This document shows positions 1 to 11,791 of a DNA stretch of 64,000 nt, piece after piece. The notes beneath the pieces were generated by a model. That model made no database searches. It saw nothing but the letters and a program-made list of their open reading frames with translations, and was not told the origin of the DNA. The position numbers were made by a program, and so were the translations under genes. How positions within the stretch are numbered: the stretch's first letter is position 1; each line of letters starts with the position of its first letter. Origin of the DNA: Micractinium sp. NFX-FRZ (Eukaryota > Chlorophyta > Trebouxiophyceae > Chlorellales > Chlorellaceae); NCBI GenBank assembly GCA_029339195.1, contig JAPTJF010000026.1, positions 1 through 64,000 on the forward strand. The letters run 5' to 3'.

Positions 1-78
1 CCGGTTGTGTGCCGCGCCGGGAACCGTCATCTCTACTGAGACGTACACGGTGTAACAGGAAGGAAGGAAGGAAGGAAA
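1..78. repeat. Dispersed repeat, copy A (cut by the window edge)
   Basis: The first 78 bases closely match 14106-14190. Two blocks are shared: one around TTGTGTGCCGCGCCGGGAAC and one around GAGACGTACACGGTGTAACA. They are separated by a short unlike spacer and followed by a GGAA-rich tail. The block carries TGTAA on the plus strand, the algal poly(A) signal, so this copy could be the 3' end of a plus-strand gene lying left of the window. That last point is inference. Confidence 0.75.
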
Positions 79-175
79 GTCCAACCCTTTCAAAAGGAGC
101 GTCACGCAGGAGCTGCCAGGGGGAGGGGCTGGCAGGGCTCCGCTACCTCAAACAAGCACAGACAGCTTCCTCACC

Positions 176-1830
176 CTATTGCCGCCTCCGCCCGCCGCCT
201 CCCCCACGCCTGCCGCCGCCGCCTGCTCCCCCCAGCCCCATCTGCTGCAGTACCATCTGCTCCGCCGCCCGCTCCAGCTGCCGCCGCGCCAGCGCCACCT
301 CAGCCGCCGGGACAATGGACTCCAGCCACGCCAGCGCCTGCTCATCGCTGCCCTCAAATGCCTGCATGGTGACCGGGTCGCAGCCGTACTCCACCAGCAG
401 CTGGAGGCGCAGCTGCCGGGTTGGGCGCCAGGGGAATAGGAAGGGGGCGGGGGATGGGGGCACGAAAAGGGGGCGAGTGAGGGTAGGAAGAACAAGCGGG
501 GGCGCATGTGTGCAAGGGAGTACGGAAGGGATGCACAAACCGGGGTGCATACACATGCGCATGTGTAACTGAGGGTGCGCCTGGGGCGTGGAGGGGGCAG
601 GCATCTCCGGGCAGTATGCAAGGCTGGCTGGCAGAACTGTCAGCATCCCAACTTAACACCCCCAGCCTCAGGGCCTTTTAGGAAAGCAACTGCCACAGCC
701 ACTGTCATGGCAGCCTGCCCCTCCCACCTGCATGGCCGGCAGGCCGTACTGCTCTATGCTGGGCAGCAGCTGGTTGAACATCATCTTGACGGCCTTGGGG
801 TCGCCCGCCTCCGCCCGCCCCCGCATCACCTGCAGTGCGGTTGGACGGAGCGGACACAAGGAGGGGTCCCACGTTTGCCGGGGACAAGTCAGGGGGGAGC
901 AAGCCCACACGCATGCAGGCAAGGCATGCGTGCAGGCAAGGCAGGCCTGGAACCACAACCAGGCTGGAAAATTAGCTGCTCTAGAGGCCAGCCCACAAGC
1001 AGCCAGGCCTGCCAGGCGTGCCGGCCAGCCACCCAGCACCTGCCGCTCCCCCACCCTTCCTGCCGACCCACCTCGAAGAACATTGCCCCCATAGTGTCCG
1101 CCAGCTTCACCCCCACATCCGGCAGCGGCTCCGGCAGCACCAGAAAGTAGGCAAAGCCGGGCTGGCGCTGCGCCAGTCTCTGCTGGTGCAGCAGCGCGGG
1201 AGAGGGAGGCCGCGGCGGCAGGCGCTCCCCTGCCTCCGCGCCCCCAAGGTCGCCGAAAGCACCCACCAGGCCCGCGGCGCTGCCAGCTCGCGCAGCGGGC
1301 GCTGTGGGGACGCTGGCCCCCAGCTGCTGCAGCTCCTCTGCCACCGCCGATTTGCGAGCCACCTTGGCCGCCTGGTCCGTGTTCAGCGGCGGCAGCCCCA
1401 CCCGGCGCTGCTCCTCCAGCGCCAGGATCTCTCGGAACTGCAGCGTCAGCTTCTTGATGCGGTTGCGCTCCGCTGCGGTGCGCGGCTGTGGGTGCGCGGC
1501 GCTGCTGGCCTCGGCGGGACCAGCCGGGGCCGCCGGCACGGCGCTGCCTCCCTCCGCCGCATCCGTGCTGCTGTCAGCTGGGTTGGTAGCTGAAGTGGTA
1601 GCTGCTGTAGCATCTTTGCTGACTGCTGCGGCGCCAGGCTTGTCTGCAGTCGGTTGGGGTAGGGCACAGTGCTGGAAGGGATGAGGGAGAGGAGCCGTGC
1701 CCTGCAGGCCCGCAGAAGCAATGGTCCGGGGCCACGCTGCTCACAGCACATACCCAGCATGTTAATGTGCAGGCACGGCAAGCACACAAGCCGACCTGTG
1801 ACATAGCACAGTCCCACCTTCCGCTGCCAT
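176..1830 (-). CDS. Conserved-looking protein of unknown function, 4 exons
   Basis: I do not recognise this protein. Model exons (minus strand) are 1830-1818, 1643-1072, 829-728 and 412-176, giving 924 nt and 307 residues. The 13-nt first exon (ATG GCA GCG GAA G) was chosen because it has a GT donor and joins in phase to the next exon. The N-terminal 60 or so residues are Ala/Ser/Thr-rich and look disordered. A charged helical stretch follows (from about AERNRIKKLTLQFREIL), then a Pro-rich linker, then a helical second half ending in a Gly/Arg tail just before TAG. No signal peptide or membrane segment is visible. The helical half could be a protein-interaction domain, but no function is claimed. 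The tiny first exon is the weakest part of the model. Confidence 0.6.
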
Positions 1831-2579
1831 TGGGGGTGCTGCGGCGGTGTGGGAACAGCACGTGGGTGGCGGCCGGCGGCTGGCGGCGGCGGGTGCCCTC
1901 AGGGCGATGCACTGCCCACTATTTTTAGATGGTCAGGCCAGAGCAACCGACGGCCTTTAAGACAACAAGCGAAGCAGCAGCAAGCTCAAAGTTGAATTTG
2001 ATCGACGGCCTTGTAAGGCCTGTGCAAGCGATCACTTGATGCCGAGCCACAATTGACACAAGGCAGCAAGATGGGACTGTGGTTACAACGCACAATGGGA
2101 AGCCACTGGCAGTAGAACGGGGCGCAGCACGCACGCGCCACCGTCCAGCAGGAGTGTTATAGGTTAATAGTGTGCGCACTTCAATGATAGAGCCTGCATA
2201 AAATCTGCCTGTCCACCAAGCAGGCCTTCCGAAACCCCAGCAAGCGAATTGTGCTTTGTGCCTGTGCTTCTGTTCGTCACGACGGTGTGTGGACGCACCC
2301 AGGCTCTCAGCGTGTACAGAAGGACCGAGGAAGACGTTGCGCCCAGCGCCTTAGGCACAGAGCAGCGGCTGCGCGCCCTGGCGGCGTGCAGCGGTGGCGG
2401 CGACTCTCACAGCTGGTGCAGGGCGGCGACAGGGAGGGCAGGCGCGACAAGCCTTGTCTCGTGCACGTCGTGCTAGTCTGCTTACCCCTCCAACAGGGTG
2501 CCCTCAGTTCACACCACCACTCCTCTGCTCCGCCTCACGGCACATCCTGCCCCAGCTCTGCCCTGCGCCGGGGCCCCTC
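1831..2579. other. Divergent intergenic region
   Basis: This stretch lies between two divergently transcribed genes and should hold both promoters and 5' leaders. I see no conserved coding sequence, TATA-like box or repeat I would defend. A GTG-initiated frame beginning at 2394 runs into the methyltransferase exon, so part of 2390-2579 may be 5' leader or additional N-terminal coding sequence. Confidence 0.5.
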
Positions 2580-4798
2580 ATGCACCCCAGCCACACCTCC
2601 GACCGAGGGCAGGCAGCAGCAGCGGCAGGCAGCAGCACGGGCGGGGCCGATGCGCCGCGTGAGGTTGCGGATGCGGAGCTGCAGCTGCTGTCTGAGTACA
2701 CGGGGCAGCGGGACCTGGCTGAGCTGCGGCGCCACGTCACAGCGCTGTGGCGCCGCGCCGTCTCAGGCAGCGCCCCCGTTTACCTGTGCGTGAGGGGCCT
2801 CATGTTCCTGGAGCCACGGCTTAAGGGGCACCCCAGCTACCAGCGGGCACTGCAGTCGATGGCCGCCGCCAGGGTTGGGGCAGCCAGGACGCCGCTGTGG
2901 CTGGTGCGTGCCGATCGCCTGCCTGCCCGTGTGGCCTCCTGGGGTGGTGGTGCAGTTGCAGCTGTGCCTGTTCTGCTGCCCGCCACCCCTACGGTTGCAT
3001 TGACTTCACTCACTCCATTTAACACGCAATCCCACTGGCCCCCCGCTCACGCATGAGCGCAGGACATTGGCGCGGCGGTGGGCACCGACGTGCGCCAGCT
3101 GCGCGTGGACGGGCTGGGGTGGCACGAGGTGGCGGCGCTCGATGTACCAGATGCGGAGCACTACTGGTGAGTGTGGGGGCAAAGTGAAATTGTAAACCCC
3201 TGATTGTGGGGTGGGTGGCTGTGGGTGTGCTCAGCGGGGCCTGCTCAATTAGTGATGTACTCTGGCTGCAGTCTGGGACACGCCTGCCTCTGCCTCAGCT
3301 TTGCCGGTTCCTCCCGGCTCTTGCACCCACCCCTTCCCCCCCTTGTGCACCCTGCCTGCCACTGCCTTTCCCACCATTAATTAGTAAGAACACCGTCAGC
3401 GGTGGTGCTTCATGGCTGTGCTCCTCACCTGGGCCCCGGCCTATCCATCTTCAGGCAGATTGGGCTGGAGCTCTACCAAGACGCCGCCCGCCCGCCCTGC
3501 GCTGCCCTGTTTGGCGACATCACAGAGGATGGCGTGCTGCCGCCTGGGCCTCGTGCTGCCACTACCACTACCCGTGTGGGAGCAGCAGGCATCGGGAGCA
3601 GTGGCGGTGCCAATTGCAGCAGCAGCACCTCTCCGCAGGGCCCCCAGCCGTGCTCGACACCACCGCCGGCGGCAATACAGCAGGCGCTGCATCAGCAGGG
3701 GCAGCAGGAGCAGGGGCAGCAGCGGCGGTGCGGGAGCATAGCTGAGCTGGCGGGCGAGGTGGATGTCGCGTCGTGCACCGCCGTGCTGCACTGCCTCCCC
3801 CGGCAGGTGGTCACCCAGCTGCTGCGCAAGGTGGGTGGCAGGTGTGGGCTGGCTCTCCTGGCTGCTGTGTGCCTGGATGGCCGCCTGCCTGAGCGCGGCA
3901 GCCAGGCAAGGCAGCCTGGTGATCATAGCGTGGTTGAGCACATGCATGCCTGTGCCCACCTGTGCCTGCCTGTGCCCGCCTGTCGCCGCCTGCGCCCGCC
4001 TCAGCAGTCCCGCTGCCCTCCCTGCTGGTGCGCCGGCTGGCACTCGCGCAGGCCGCGCTGCTGCTGCGTCCAGGTGGCCGGCTGCTGGGCAGCACCCTGG
4101 GCGCCCCCAGTCCGCGCGAGTGGGTGGCCGCCTACCAGCCGGGCCGCACCCGCTGGCTGCACTCTGCCGAATCGCTGCGGCAGGAGCTGGCAGAGGCGGG
4201 GTTTCAGGATGTCGATGTGCAGCCCACCAAATGGCGGGTGAGTGCGTTGCGTGCATGCCTTGGCTTGGCAGGTGGGAGGTATGGGAGGGCAGGTGGGCTG
4301 GCTCATGGTTGCCTTGGCTTGCAGGGGGAAGCTGGGGGAGGGCTTAAGCACTGCTGGTGAAGTGGTGGAGGGTAGCAGCGGAGCATAGAGCAGCCTGTGA
4401 TGTCATTGTTGCTCGCCAGCCAACATGCCCTGCACACCAGCGTGCCTCTGCATCCTGGACTCCATGGCAATGACCTGCATCGTTACCTTGCCCCACGCCC
4501 AAACCCATCCCTCCCCACCCCGAGCCCCACCCCACCGTTTAACACACATCAAATCTGCATGCCACTGTCACTCCCTCCCCCTGGTCCTTAATCCCTACCC
4601 CCCCTCTTCCCCCCCCGCCCGGCCCCCCTTGTCCCCGCCCCACCACTGGTGCAGGACCTGGACCAGTCCCTGACCAGCATGCAACCTCTCCTGGACTCGC
4701 ACGTGGGCTGCCAGTTCAGCAAAGAGGGAAGATGCATGCTCGCGTTCACCGCCGTCAAGCCCACTGCTGCGGCGGCAGCAGCAGACGCGGAATGCTAG
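2580..4798 (+). CDS. SAM-dependent methyltransferase (class I, Rossmann fold), 5 exons
   Basis: Exons are 2580-2903, 3063-3166, 3455-3830, 4052-4237 and 4655-4798 (377 residues). Splicing restores a classical motif I (WLDIGAAVGTDVRQL), then an acidic post-I segment (LDVPDAEHYWQIGLELY), a DVASCTAVLHCLP motif IV region, and LLRPGGRLLG before the C-terminal strands. This order matches a family best known from fungal proteins with a DLGCxxGxDxRKL SAM site. The substrate is unknown. A Gln/Ser/Pro-rich insertion of about 65 residues (roughly positions 168-232) sits inside the Rossmann core, which is unusual. The start is the first in-frame ATG in the exon and an upstream exon cannot be excluded. 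No organelle signal is obvious. Confidence 0.8.
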
Positions 4799-5095
4799 CA
4801 GCAGAACGGTGATGTGCCCAAACCCTGTTCGTCTCCTGGCCGTGCTATCCACGCTGCTCCCTGTCCTTGCCTGCATTTCCTTGCACGGCCCTTCTTGTCT
4901 GGCCAGTAACCTTCTCTTCTCCCAGCAGCAATAACCTTCATTCACCTCCCTGGCCGACCCACCTATTCCCGGCCCCCTCGCTTCTGAAATGTGTGCTTCC
5001 CGTCATGGCCATGCCACGATTGTGCGTTCATCCTGCTCGCTGCGCTCTCCACACCCCATCCTCAGCCTGTTCCAACGGAGCGCTCTGTAACTGCC

Positions 5096-5100
5096 CTACC
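5096..5100 (+). terminator. TGTAA poly(A) signal, methyltransferase
   Basis: A TGTAA pentamer lies about 300 nt after the stop codon. TGTAA is the established poly(A) signal of green algae. Cleavage is expected about 10-15 nt downstream. Confidence 0.6.
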
Positions 5101-5122
5101 GAGCGCGGCTAGATGGAATCGA

Positions 5123-5127
5123 TTACA
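5123..5127 (-). terminator. TGTAA poly(A) signal, DYRK kinase
   Basis: TTACA on the plus strand reads TGTAA on the minus strand, about 100 nt after the kinase stop. It sits only 22 nt from the opposing signal of the methyltransferase. Confidence 0.6.
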
Positions 5128-5229
5128 GTGATGGTGGGATCTACTCTGGAAGCGTAGCTACTGCTGCCAAGTCATGCTGCCTTGCTGCCTGTACTGTCCT
5201 GCTTTTCACGCACACCCGTGCGTGCGTGC

Positions 5230-8200
5230 CTAGTAATACTGCTGCTGCAGCCAGGGGTGCTGCAGCGCCTCTGCTGCTGATGGCCGCTTGGTGGGGTCCA
5301 CCTGCAGCCGCGGGGTAGCGAGGGTGTGGTAGGCAGGCAGGCGGGCGGGGCGTCGCGTCAGCAGCAAGGGTGCAAGGCAGAGCCAGCAGCCTGAACACCA
5401 ACCCCACTGCCCCACTGCATGGCATACCCCCCACTGCACGGCTGCGCTGTGCTGCCAATCACCCCGGCCAGCAGCACGGCCGCCGGCCCTGGGCCCCATG
5501 CCCCTACACGCCCGTCACGCTTGCCTGCAGCAGGAGCTTGAGGAATGCGAGCATGCCGTCGTCCGCCTGGGGCACCCGCCGCGCCAGGGAGGTCACCTTG
5601 GGGCGCAGGAACTCGTAACGGCCCTGCGGATAACACACGGCCGGGGGGCCAGGTCAGCAAGGCGGCAGGTCGGCAGGAGGCCAGGCCAGCAGGTGCCGCA
5701 GCCATCCGGCCAGCCAGTCGGTAGGCATGTTGAGAAAAGCAACAGTCAGCACACAGCAGCAAGGCGGCAGTACGGGGCGCAGCGGTAGGGGGAGCGGGAG
5801 TGCAGGCGCACAGAGGCAGCGCACGGCAACACAGAGCGCAGGCCGCACCTGGCAAGCTTGCCTCTTTGCCTGCACGGCCCCTGGGGTGGGCACACCCCTC
5901 CACTAGAAACAAACAACCATCCACCCTCTCCTGGGCAATCCCCCTTCCCCTCACCGTGTGCGGGCTCTTCTCAAACAGGCGTCCGTCCCTCAAGAAGTAC
6001 TTGTGTGAGTAGCGCCCGCGGTGCAGCATCCAGCGGGGCATGGGGCCCAGGATGCCCTCCAGCCGCGCCAGCAGCGTGGCAATTGACTCGTTCTGCGGGC
6101 CGGTGGGAGGGGTGGGGTGGGGAGGCAGGGCAGGGGTGCTAAGTGAAGGCCAGGAGATGCAAGCAGGGCTTGCAGGCAAGTGCGGGGAGCAAAGGCGGGG
6201 GAGAAGGCCAGGGGAGGGGAAGGCCACAGGAACAGGGCCTGGGCACAGGAAGCGCACGCCAGGTACAGCCAGTGGGGCACCGGCCGCCTCAGCCGCCCAG
6301 CCAGCCAGCCCACCAGCCTGCTGCAGGTACAGCATGGCTCACTCGCCGGCCAGCACGCCAGCCAGCCAGCACCCTCCCCCCCCCCACACACACACCGCCC
6401 CCCCACCTGGAACAGCACCCTCCCCGTGGCCAGCTCCGCCAGTATGCAGCCCAGGCTCCAGACGTCCACCTTCTGGTCGTACGGCAGGCCCACTATCACC
6501 TCGGGGGCGCGGTACGACCGGCTCTGCGGGTGCGGTGCAGGAGGGAGGGGTTGGACAGTGGGTGGGAAAGAGGGGGCAGCGGCTGGCGGGGTGTGCAAGG
6601 GCGGGGCACGGACAAGTTGAGTGGGTGGGTCGGGGCAGGCCATGGCCATGCCCCCTGCTCCGTCCAACCTCCCTCCCCCCCTGACCCCCACCCCACCACC
6701 CCGCCCCTTCCCACCCCCACCCACCTGCACATACGAGCTGAGGTGGTCTGTGACGAAGCAGGAGGAGCCGAGGTCGATGACCTTGACCTGGCACCTGCTG
6801 TAGCTCTTCACCAGGATGTTCTCCGGCTTCAGGTCGGCGTGCACCAGCCCCAGGGAGTGCAGGAAGGAGAGGGAGTGCAGGACCTGGCGAGGGAGTCGTG
6901 GGGGCAGGGGAGGCGGGAGGTGCCGTTGGGGAAGGGCCTCGCGGGGACCCAGGGCAGTGTGGGCGAGGCGTGAGCTGATGCAAGTGCCCAAGCAGTGTGA
7001 GAGGCTTGCCTGCCCCGCTCCTCCCCACGCGCCCGCCCTGCTCACCCCACCCGCCCGCCGGCCCTCACCTGGCGTGCGATGGACTGTATGCGTGGCAGCG
7101 TGAAGTACGGCTCGTCCCCGCTCTCCCGGTTGTACTTTTGGAACTCGTACAGGTTGGCACGCAGCAGCTCAGTCACCAGGACCAGGTGCTCCTGTGGAGG
7201 GGGAGGGCAGGGGGGGAACGAATGTTCACCGCAAGTGCAGGGAGGGTGGCATGCATGCATTCACCCCCTCTTTGTAGCTTACAACCGGTTCGCAACACAG
7301 TGCACGCCAGCGGCACAGCTTGCAATAGGAGGCACGCAAAGGCAGTACACCACCCTCTTGTTTCCCCACCTTGAAGCAGAAGAAGCCGTGGAGGCGCAGC
7401 ACAGAGTGGCACGGCAGCGGTTGCAAGAGACAGTACAGCAGACGCCCCCACCCCCCCACCTTGAAGTAGAAGAAGTCGTGGAGGCGCAGCAGGCCGGATT
7501 CGTCCCCCGGGTCGGCCGCGTTGACGTACTGCAGCAGCTTCACCTCGTCCAGCCCCTGGTCAAAGTAGTCCTTGTTGTTCTGCACACAGGGGGAGGGGTG
7601 GGTGGGAGAGGGTGGAGGGAGGGTGGGGCAAAGTTGGGTGGGTGGGCACAGAAACCCTAAGTTGACTTCGTGCCAAGTGCACAACCAGCGAGGATGCTCG
7701 ACACCTGCGCACATAGCCGACATCACACCCAGTGTTCCCAGGCCCCCACCCCCCAGCTGCCACCCCACCCACCCTTACACTCCTCCGCCGCTCCCCCCCC
7801 CAACCCCCACACCCACCTTGATGATTTTCAGGCACACCAGCGCGCCCGTCTTGAGGTCCAGTGCCTGCACGGCGCGGCTGAAGGCGGCCTGACCCAGCAG
7901 GTCCACAATCTGCAGTGCACGGGGGGGAGGTGGAGGGATAAGCATCTGCATTAGGCAAGGGGCTTATGAGACAAGTGCGCAGCTGAAGGTGGGCTGCCCC
8001 AACGCTTGGGTGACCAGGTGTCGGTGGGGAGCAGTGGCGCTGCTGTTGGTGGGGAAACGGGGAGGAGGAGGCGGGGGAGGAGGGAGGGAGGAAGGGTAGG
8101 GTCAGGTCCCCACCGCACCATGCATCGCGCCGCAAACTCCCACCTGACTTGTGTGCTGCCCCCTGGCACCGCCTGCCCCCTCCCGCCCTCCCCTATCCCC

Positions 8201-10225
8201 GCACCCACCTGGTACCGCCCCGCAATCATGTCGTCGATGTGCAGCGGCAGCTCCCGGTTCTGCTCAAACCCGGTGCAGTGCCGGCGGTGCACAATCTTCA
8301 GTGTGAGCACCTCGTACTTCCTGCACACACACACAGAGAAGCATGGGGAGGCGGGGTGGGGGTGGGCAGGGTGCGTGTTCCCTTGGTGCATTCAGGCCTT
8401 AGGTACCACGGCACTACTATGGTACTTCAGGTACTACACCGGTACTACACCGGTACGTCCTGCCTGAGGGGGGCTTGAGGTGGTGGGAACGTGGGTAGAA
8501 GGGTGCGACTGGGAGCGGTGCGCAGCCGTGACCAACAATTTGGAGGCCAGCTGGTACTCACAAGCCCAGATGCTCCAGGCCACCACCCGGCACCATCCCC
8601 AACGAGCCCAGTCCCCAGCCCCAGTCCCCACCGATTCCCCATCTGTCCCCACCTGTCAAAGTACTCCTGGTCAAACTCTGCCGCCGACAGGTCGTCGTCC
8701 GCCAGCTGGCGCGCGGGCGTGGCGTAGCTCAGCAGCTGCGGGTGGGGAAGGGGTGCACCAAGTGTGGGAGGGGGAGGCAAATGGTTGGATGCGTGAGTGC
8801 GGCGGCGGGGGAAGAAGGGAAGTCGGGGCAGGTGGCGCGTGCAAGAAGGTGGAGGGACAGGAGCGCTGGCAGGGGTTGGGCAACAGCGGGAGGCCGGGAC
8901 AGGTGCTGCAAACCGCCGTGCGCAGCGCAGCTGGCCACTTCTCTTTGTCTTTGCAGGCCCCAACTTGCGAGCAACAACACCTCAACTGCCGCCCCCAGCA
9001 GCCTCAAGCTCCTGAGCCCCTGCCCCCTCCCAGCGCCCAACGGTTCAAGACACCCGCCCCCTGCCCCCCCCTCCCCCGGTCCGCACCTGGCTGGAGCTGC
9101 CGTAGCCGCGCAGCAGGCCGCTGCCGCCGTGCCCCATCGCCCCCAGCAGCGGCGGGAACTTGATGCTGCGCTGCACGCCGCCCTGCTCCTTGGCGGCCGC
9201 CGCAGCCGCCACGGCAGCCGCGGCGGCCTGCTGCTGGTAGCGCCGCCGCGCTGGCGTGCTCTCGTCCTCCGTCCCGTACCCGCCAAACCCGGCACTCTGC
9301 AGGCAGTTTCACAAGCAGCGCGCAAACAGAGGAGAGTGAGCAGGGCTGCCTGCAGCCAGGCAGCAATGAGGCGGGCACTGCCGCCAGAGTAGTTGTCTCC
9401 ATGGCAGCCGGGCTGCCTGGCAGGCAGGCAGGCAGGCAGGCAGCGTTGACGAACCTTGCGGTCGGGGCTGCTCTTGAATGAGGCCCAGCTGCCAAAGAGG
9501 GGCGCGGGGTCGGGTGGGGGCGCCACCTCGGAGGGCGGGGTGACCGGGAAGCTAAACGGGTCTGCGGCAGCAAGGGTTTGCGTGGTGCGGGTGGGAGCAT
9601 TGGCAACCGTGAGGAGGCAGGAAGGCGAGGAAGCAGCTCAGTGTGTGTTACAGGAAGCAGCGCATTACGCACATTGAAAAGCACACAGCCAGGGCATGCT
9701 GGCCGTCTCCCCCCACTCAGCTGTGCCCATGCGCCTGCCTCCCCAGACTCCTACTCACCCATCTGCCCTCACTACCAGCCAATCTGGCCCACACCACCCC
9801 GCCCCACCAGCCACCCACCCACCCGCATAGTCAATCATGGAGGCGCCATCGGGGGTGTGGGCAGACCCGCCCGGCGACACGCACTCGCACTCGCTGCCCC
9901 GCTCCGCCGCCGCCGTCGACACGCTCATGCTCACGCCCAGGTGCCGCGCCGTCACGCTCTCCTGCCCCTGCTCCACCGCCCGGCCCGCCAGGTGCGCACC
10001 CAGCATGCGCAGCGCAGGCAGCGCAGGCCGCTGCGGCGGCGTGCCGGCGGGGCCTGCCGCCCCCCCCTGCTGCTGCTGCCGCTGCTGCTGCGGCGGCGGC
10101 AGCGGCGCCGCGCCCTGTGCGCGCTGCTCCCCATGCTGCTGCTGTTGCCGCTGCTGCTGCTCAGTGGGTGCCGCCTGCTCGGCGGGGCTCGCCTCGGCTT
10201 GCAGGGGTGAAGCACCCTGAGCCGC

Positions 10226-10256
<31 letters not shown>

Positions 10257-11307
10257 TGCTCCTGCTGCTGCCGCTCGTGCGCCGCCTGCTGCTCGTCATG
10301 CAGGCAGAGCGCCGCCGCCTCCTGCAGCATCGACTCGCCCAGAGACGACACCCGACTGATGCTTTCCTGGTGGAACAGCGGGGAGCCAGCGGCACCCTCC
10401 TGCCCCGCCTGCTGCGGCTCGGCGGCGTCAACCTGCTGCCGCAGCGTGTGCCCTGGCGGCAGCGGCGGCAGGAGGGCGCTGGTGTCTGCTTGCTGCTGCC
10501 GCTGCTGCTGCTGCCGTTGCTGCTGCCCCTCTACCGCTGGTTCCTGCTGGGGCCCGCCAAGGGAGGACCGCTCCTGCAGCAACACAGCAGGCACAGCACA
10601 GCACAGCACATGGTCAGGGGAGGCCTCCACTGTGTTCAGGCATGCACGCCGAGAAGCGCATAGCGGTTGGGCCAGTGGTGTACGTTGCTGGTAGAGCGCA
10701 CCTGGCCGCCGCTGGGTCGGTCCAGGTGTGTGAGCAGGGAGCGGTAGGCATCTGCGGGAGGGACCGGGCGGTGGTAGAGGTCATGCGGCAGTGGGCCCAG
10801 CATGCTTGCCAAGTGGCCAAGTGGCCAAGTGCCCCATCTCCAGTGCAGCCAGGCCTCCGCAGCCAGTCCCACACAAGTCTGCACTGGCCCTGGCAGTGGC
10901 AGTCAGTGGCAGTGGGGCGCACCGTTGTTGGCGCTGTTGGCTCGGTCAAACACCCACTGCGCCGTGCCGGCCTGCCGCCGCGCATAGCTACTGCTGTGCT
11001 TGCGGGCTGCGCGCCGAGGGGGGCCAGAAAAGGAGCAGTGATGCGGAAGATTGAGCTGGGCTACCTCCATGTGCTCAGGATGCGCAGGACTAGGTGGTGC
11101 ACAGGCGGCCAGGCAGGACGAGCGGCGCCACATAGCAGCCGCAGAATGCAGCAGGCAAAGGCGCCCCCAAAGCCGACCCAAGGCGGCCCTCACCTCCGGA
11201 AGGCCGCTTCTCCGGGCTGCCTGGCAGCTCCCCGCTGTAGTAGCTGCTGCCGCTGCCCTCGCTCTCGCTCCCCGGGCTGTCTGCACGCTGCTTCACCTGC
11301 TGTCCCG

Positions 11308-11355
<48 letters not shown>

Positions 11356-11751
11356 GCCGCGCAGCCGGCGCCTGGGCGACCGGCGCCGGCACGCCCGGCG
11401 GCAGCAGCGCCTGCCCGCTGCTGCTGCGCCAGTGCTCCGTGCTCGTCACCGGCTCATACAGCAGCACCGGCTGCTGCGCCTGCTGCGCCTGGTGCTGCGT
11501 CTTGGAGCGACCGCGCTGCGAGGAGGAGGCGGACGAGTCGCCGTGCAGGTGGCGGTTGAGCAGCCCCATGTCGATGCTGGCGTGCCGTGCATGCTGTGCA
11601 TGCTGTGCATGCTGTGCTGCTGCCGCCACGGCATGCGCCTCCTGCGGCTCCTCATACTGCTCAACACAGGCGGGGCGGGCGGGTGTGTGGGGAGAGGCAA
11701 GTGGGGAGCGGGTCGGCCTGCTGGGAGCAGCTGCTCAGCGGCGGCTGATTC

Positions 11752-11791
<40 letters not shown>

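Larger units (their letters stand above)
4799..5229. other. Convergent 3' region
   Basis: This is the 3' region between the methyltransferase (+) and the DYRK kinase (-). It holds 3' UTRs with opposed TGTAA-type poly(A) signals and no further gene that I can see. Confidence 0.6.

Noticed and set aside
1072..1539. Start of the first gene at 1539
   Set aside because: The codon there is GTG. The frame continues upstream to an acceptor at 1644 and joins an ATG exon at 1830 in phase.
7364..7460. Separate cassette exon at the DYRK duplication
   Set aside because: There is no AG acceptor between the real donor and the copied exon end. The copy can only act as an alternative 5' splice site.
9416..9443. 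Repeats at 9416, 11754 and 57786 as CRISPR-like arrays
   Set aside because: They are simple CAGG microsatellites with no unique spacers, in a eukaryotic nuclear genome.
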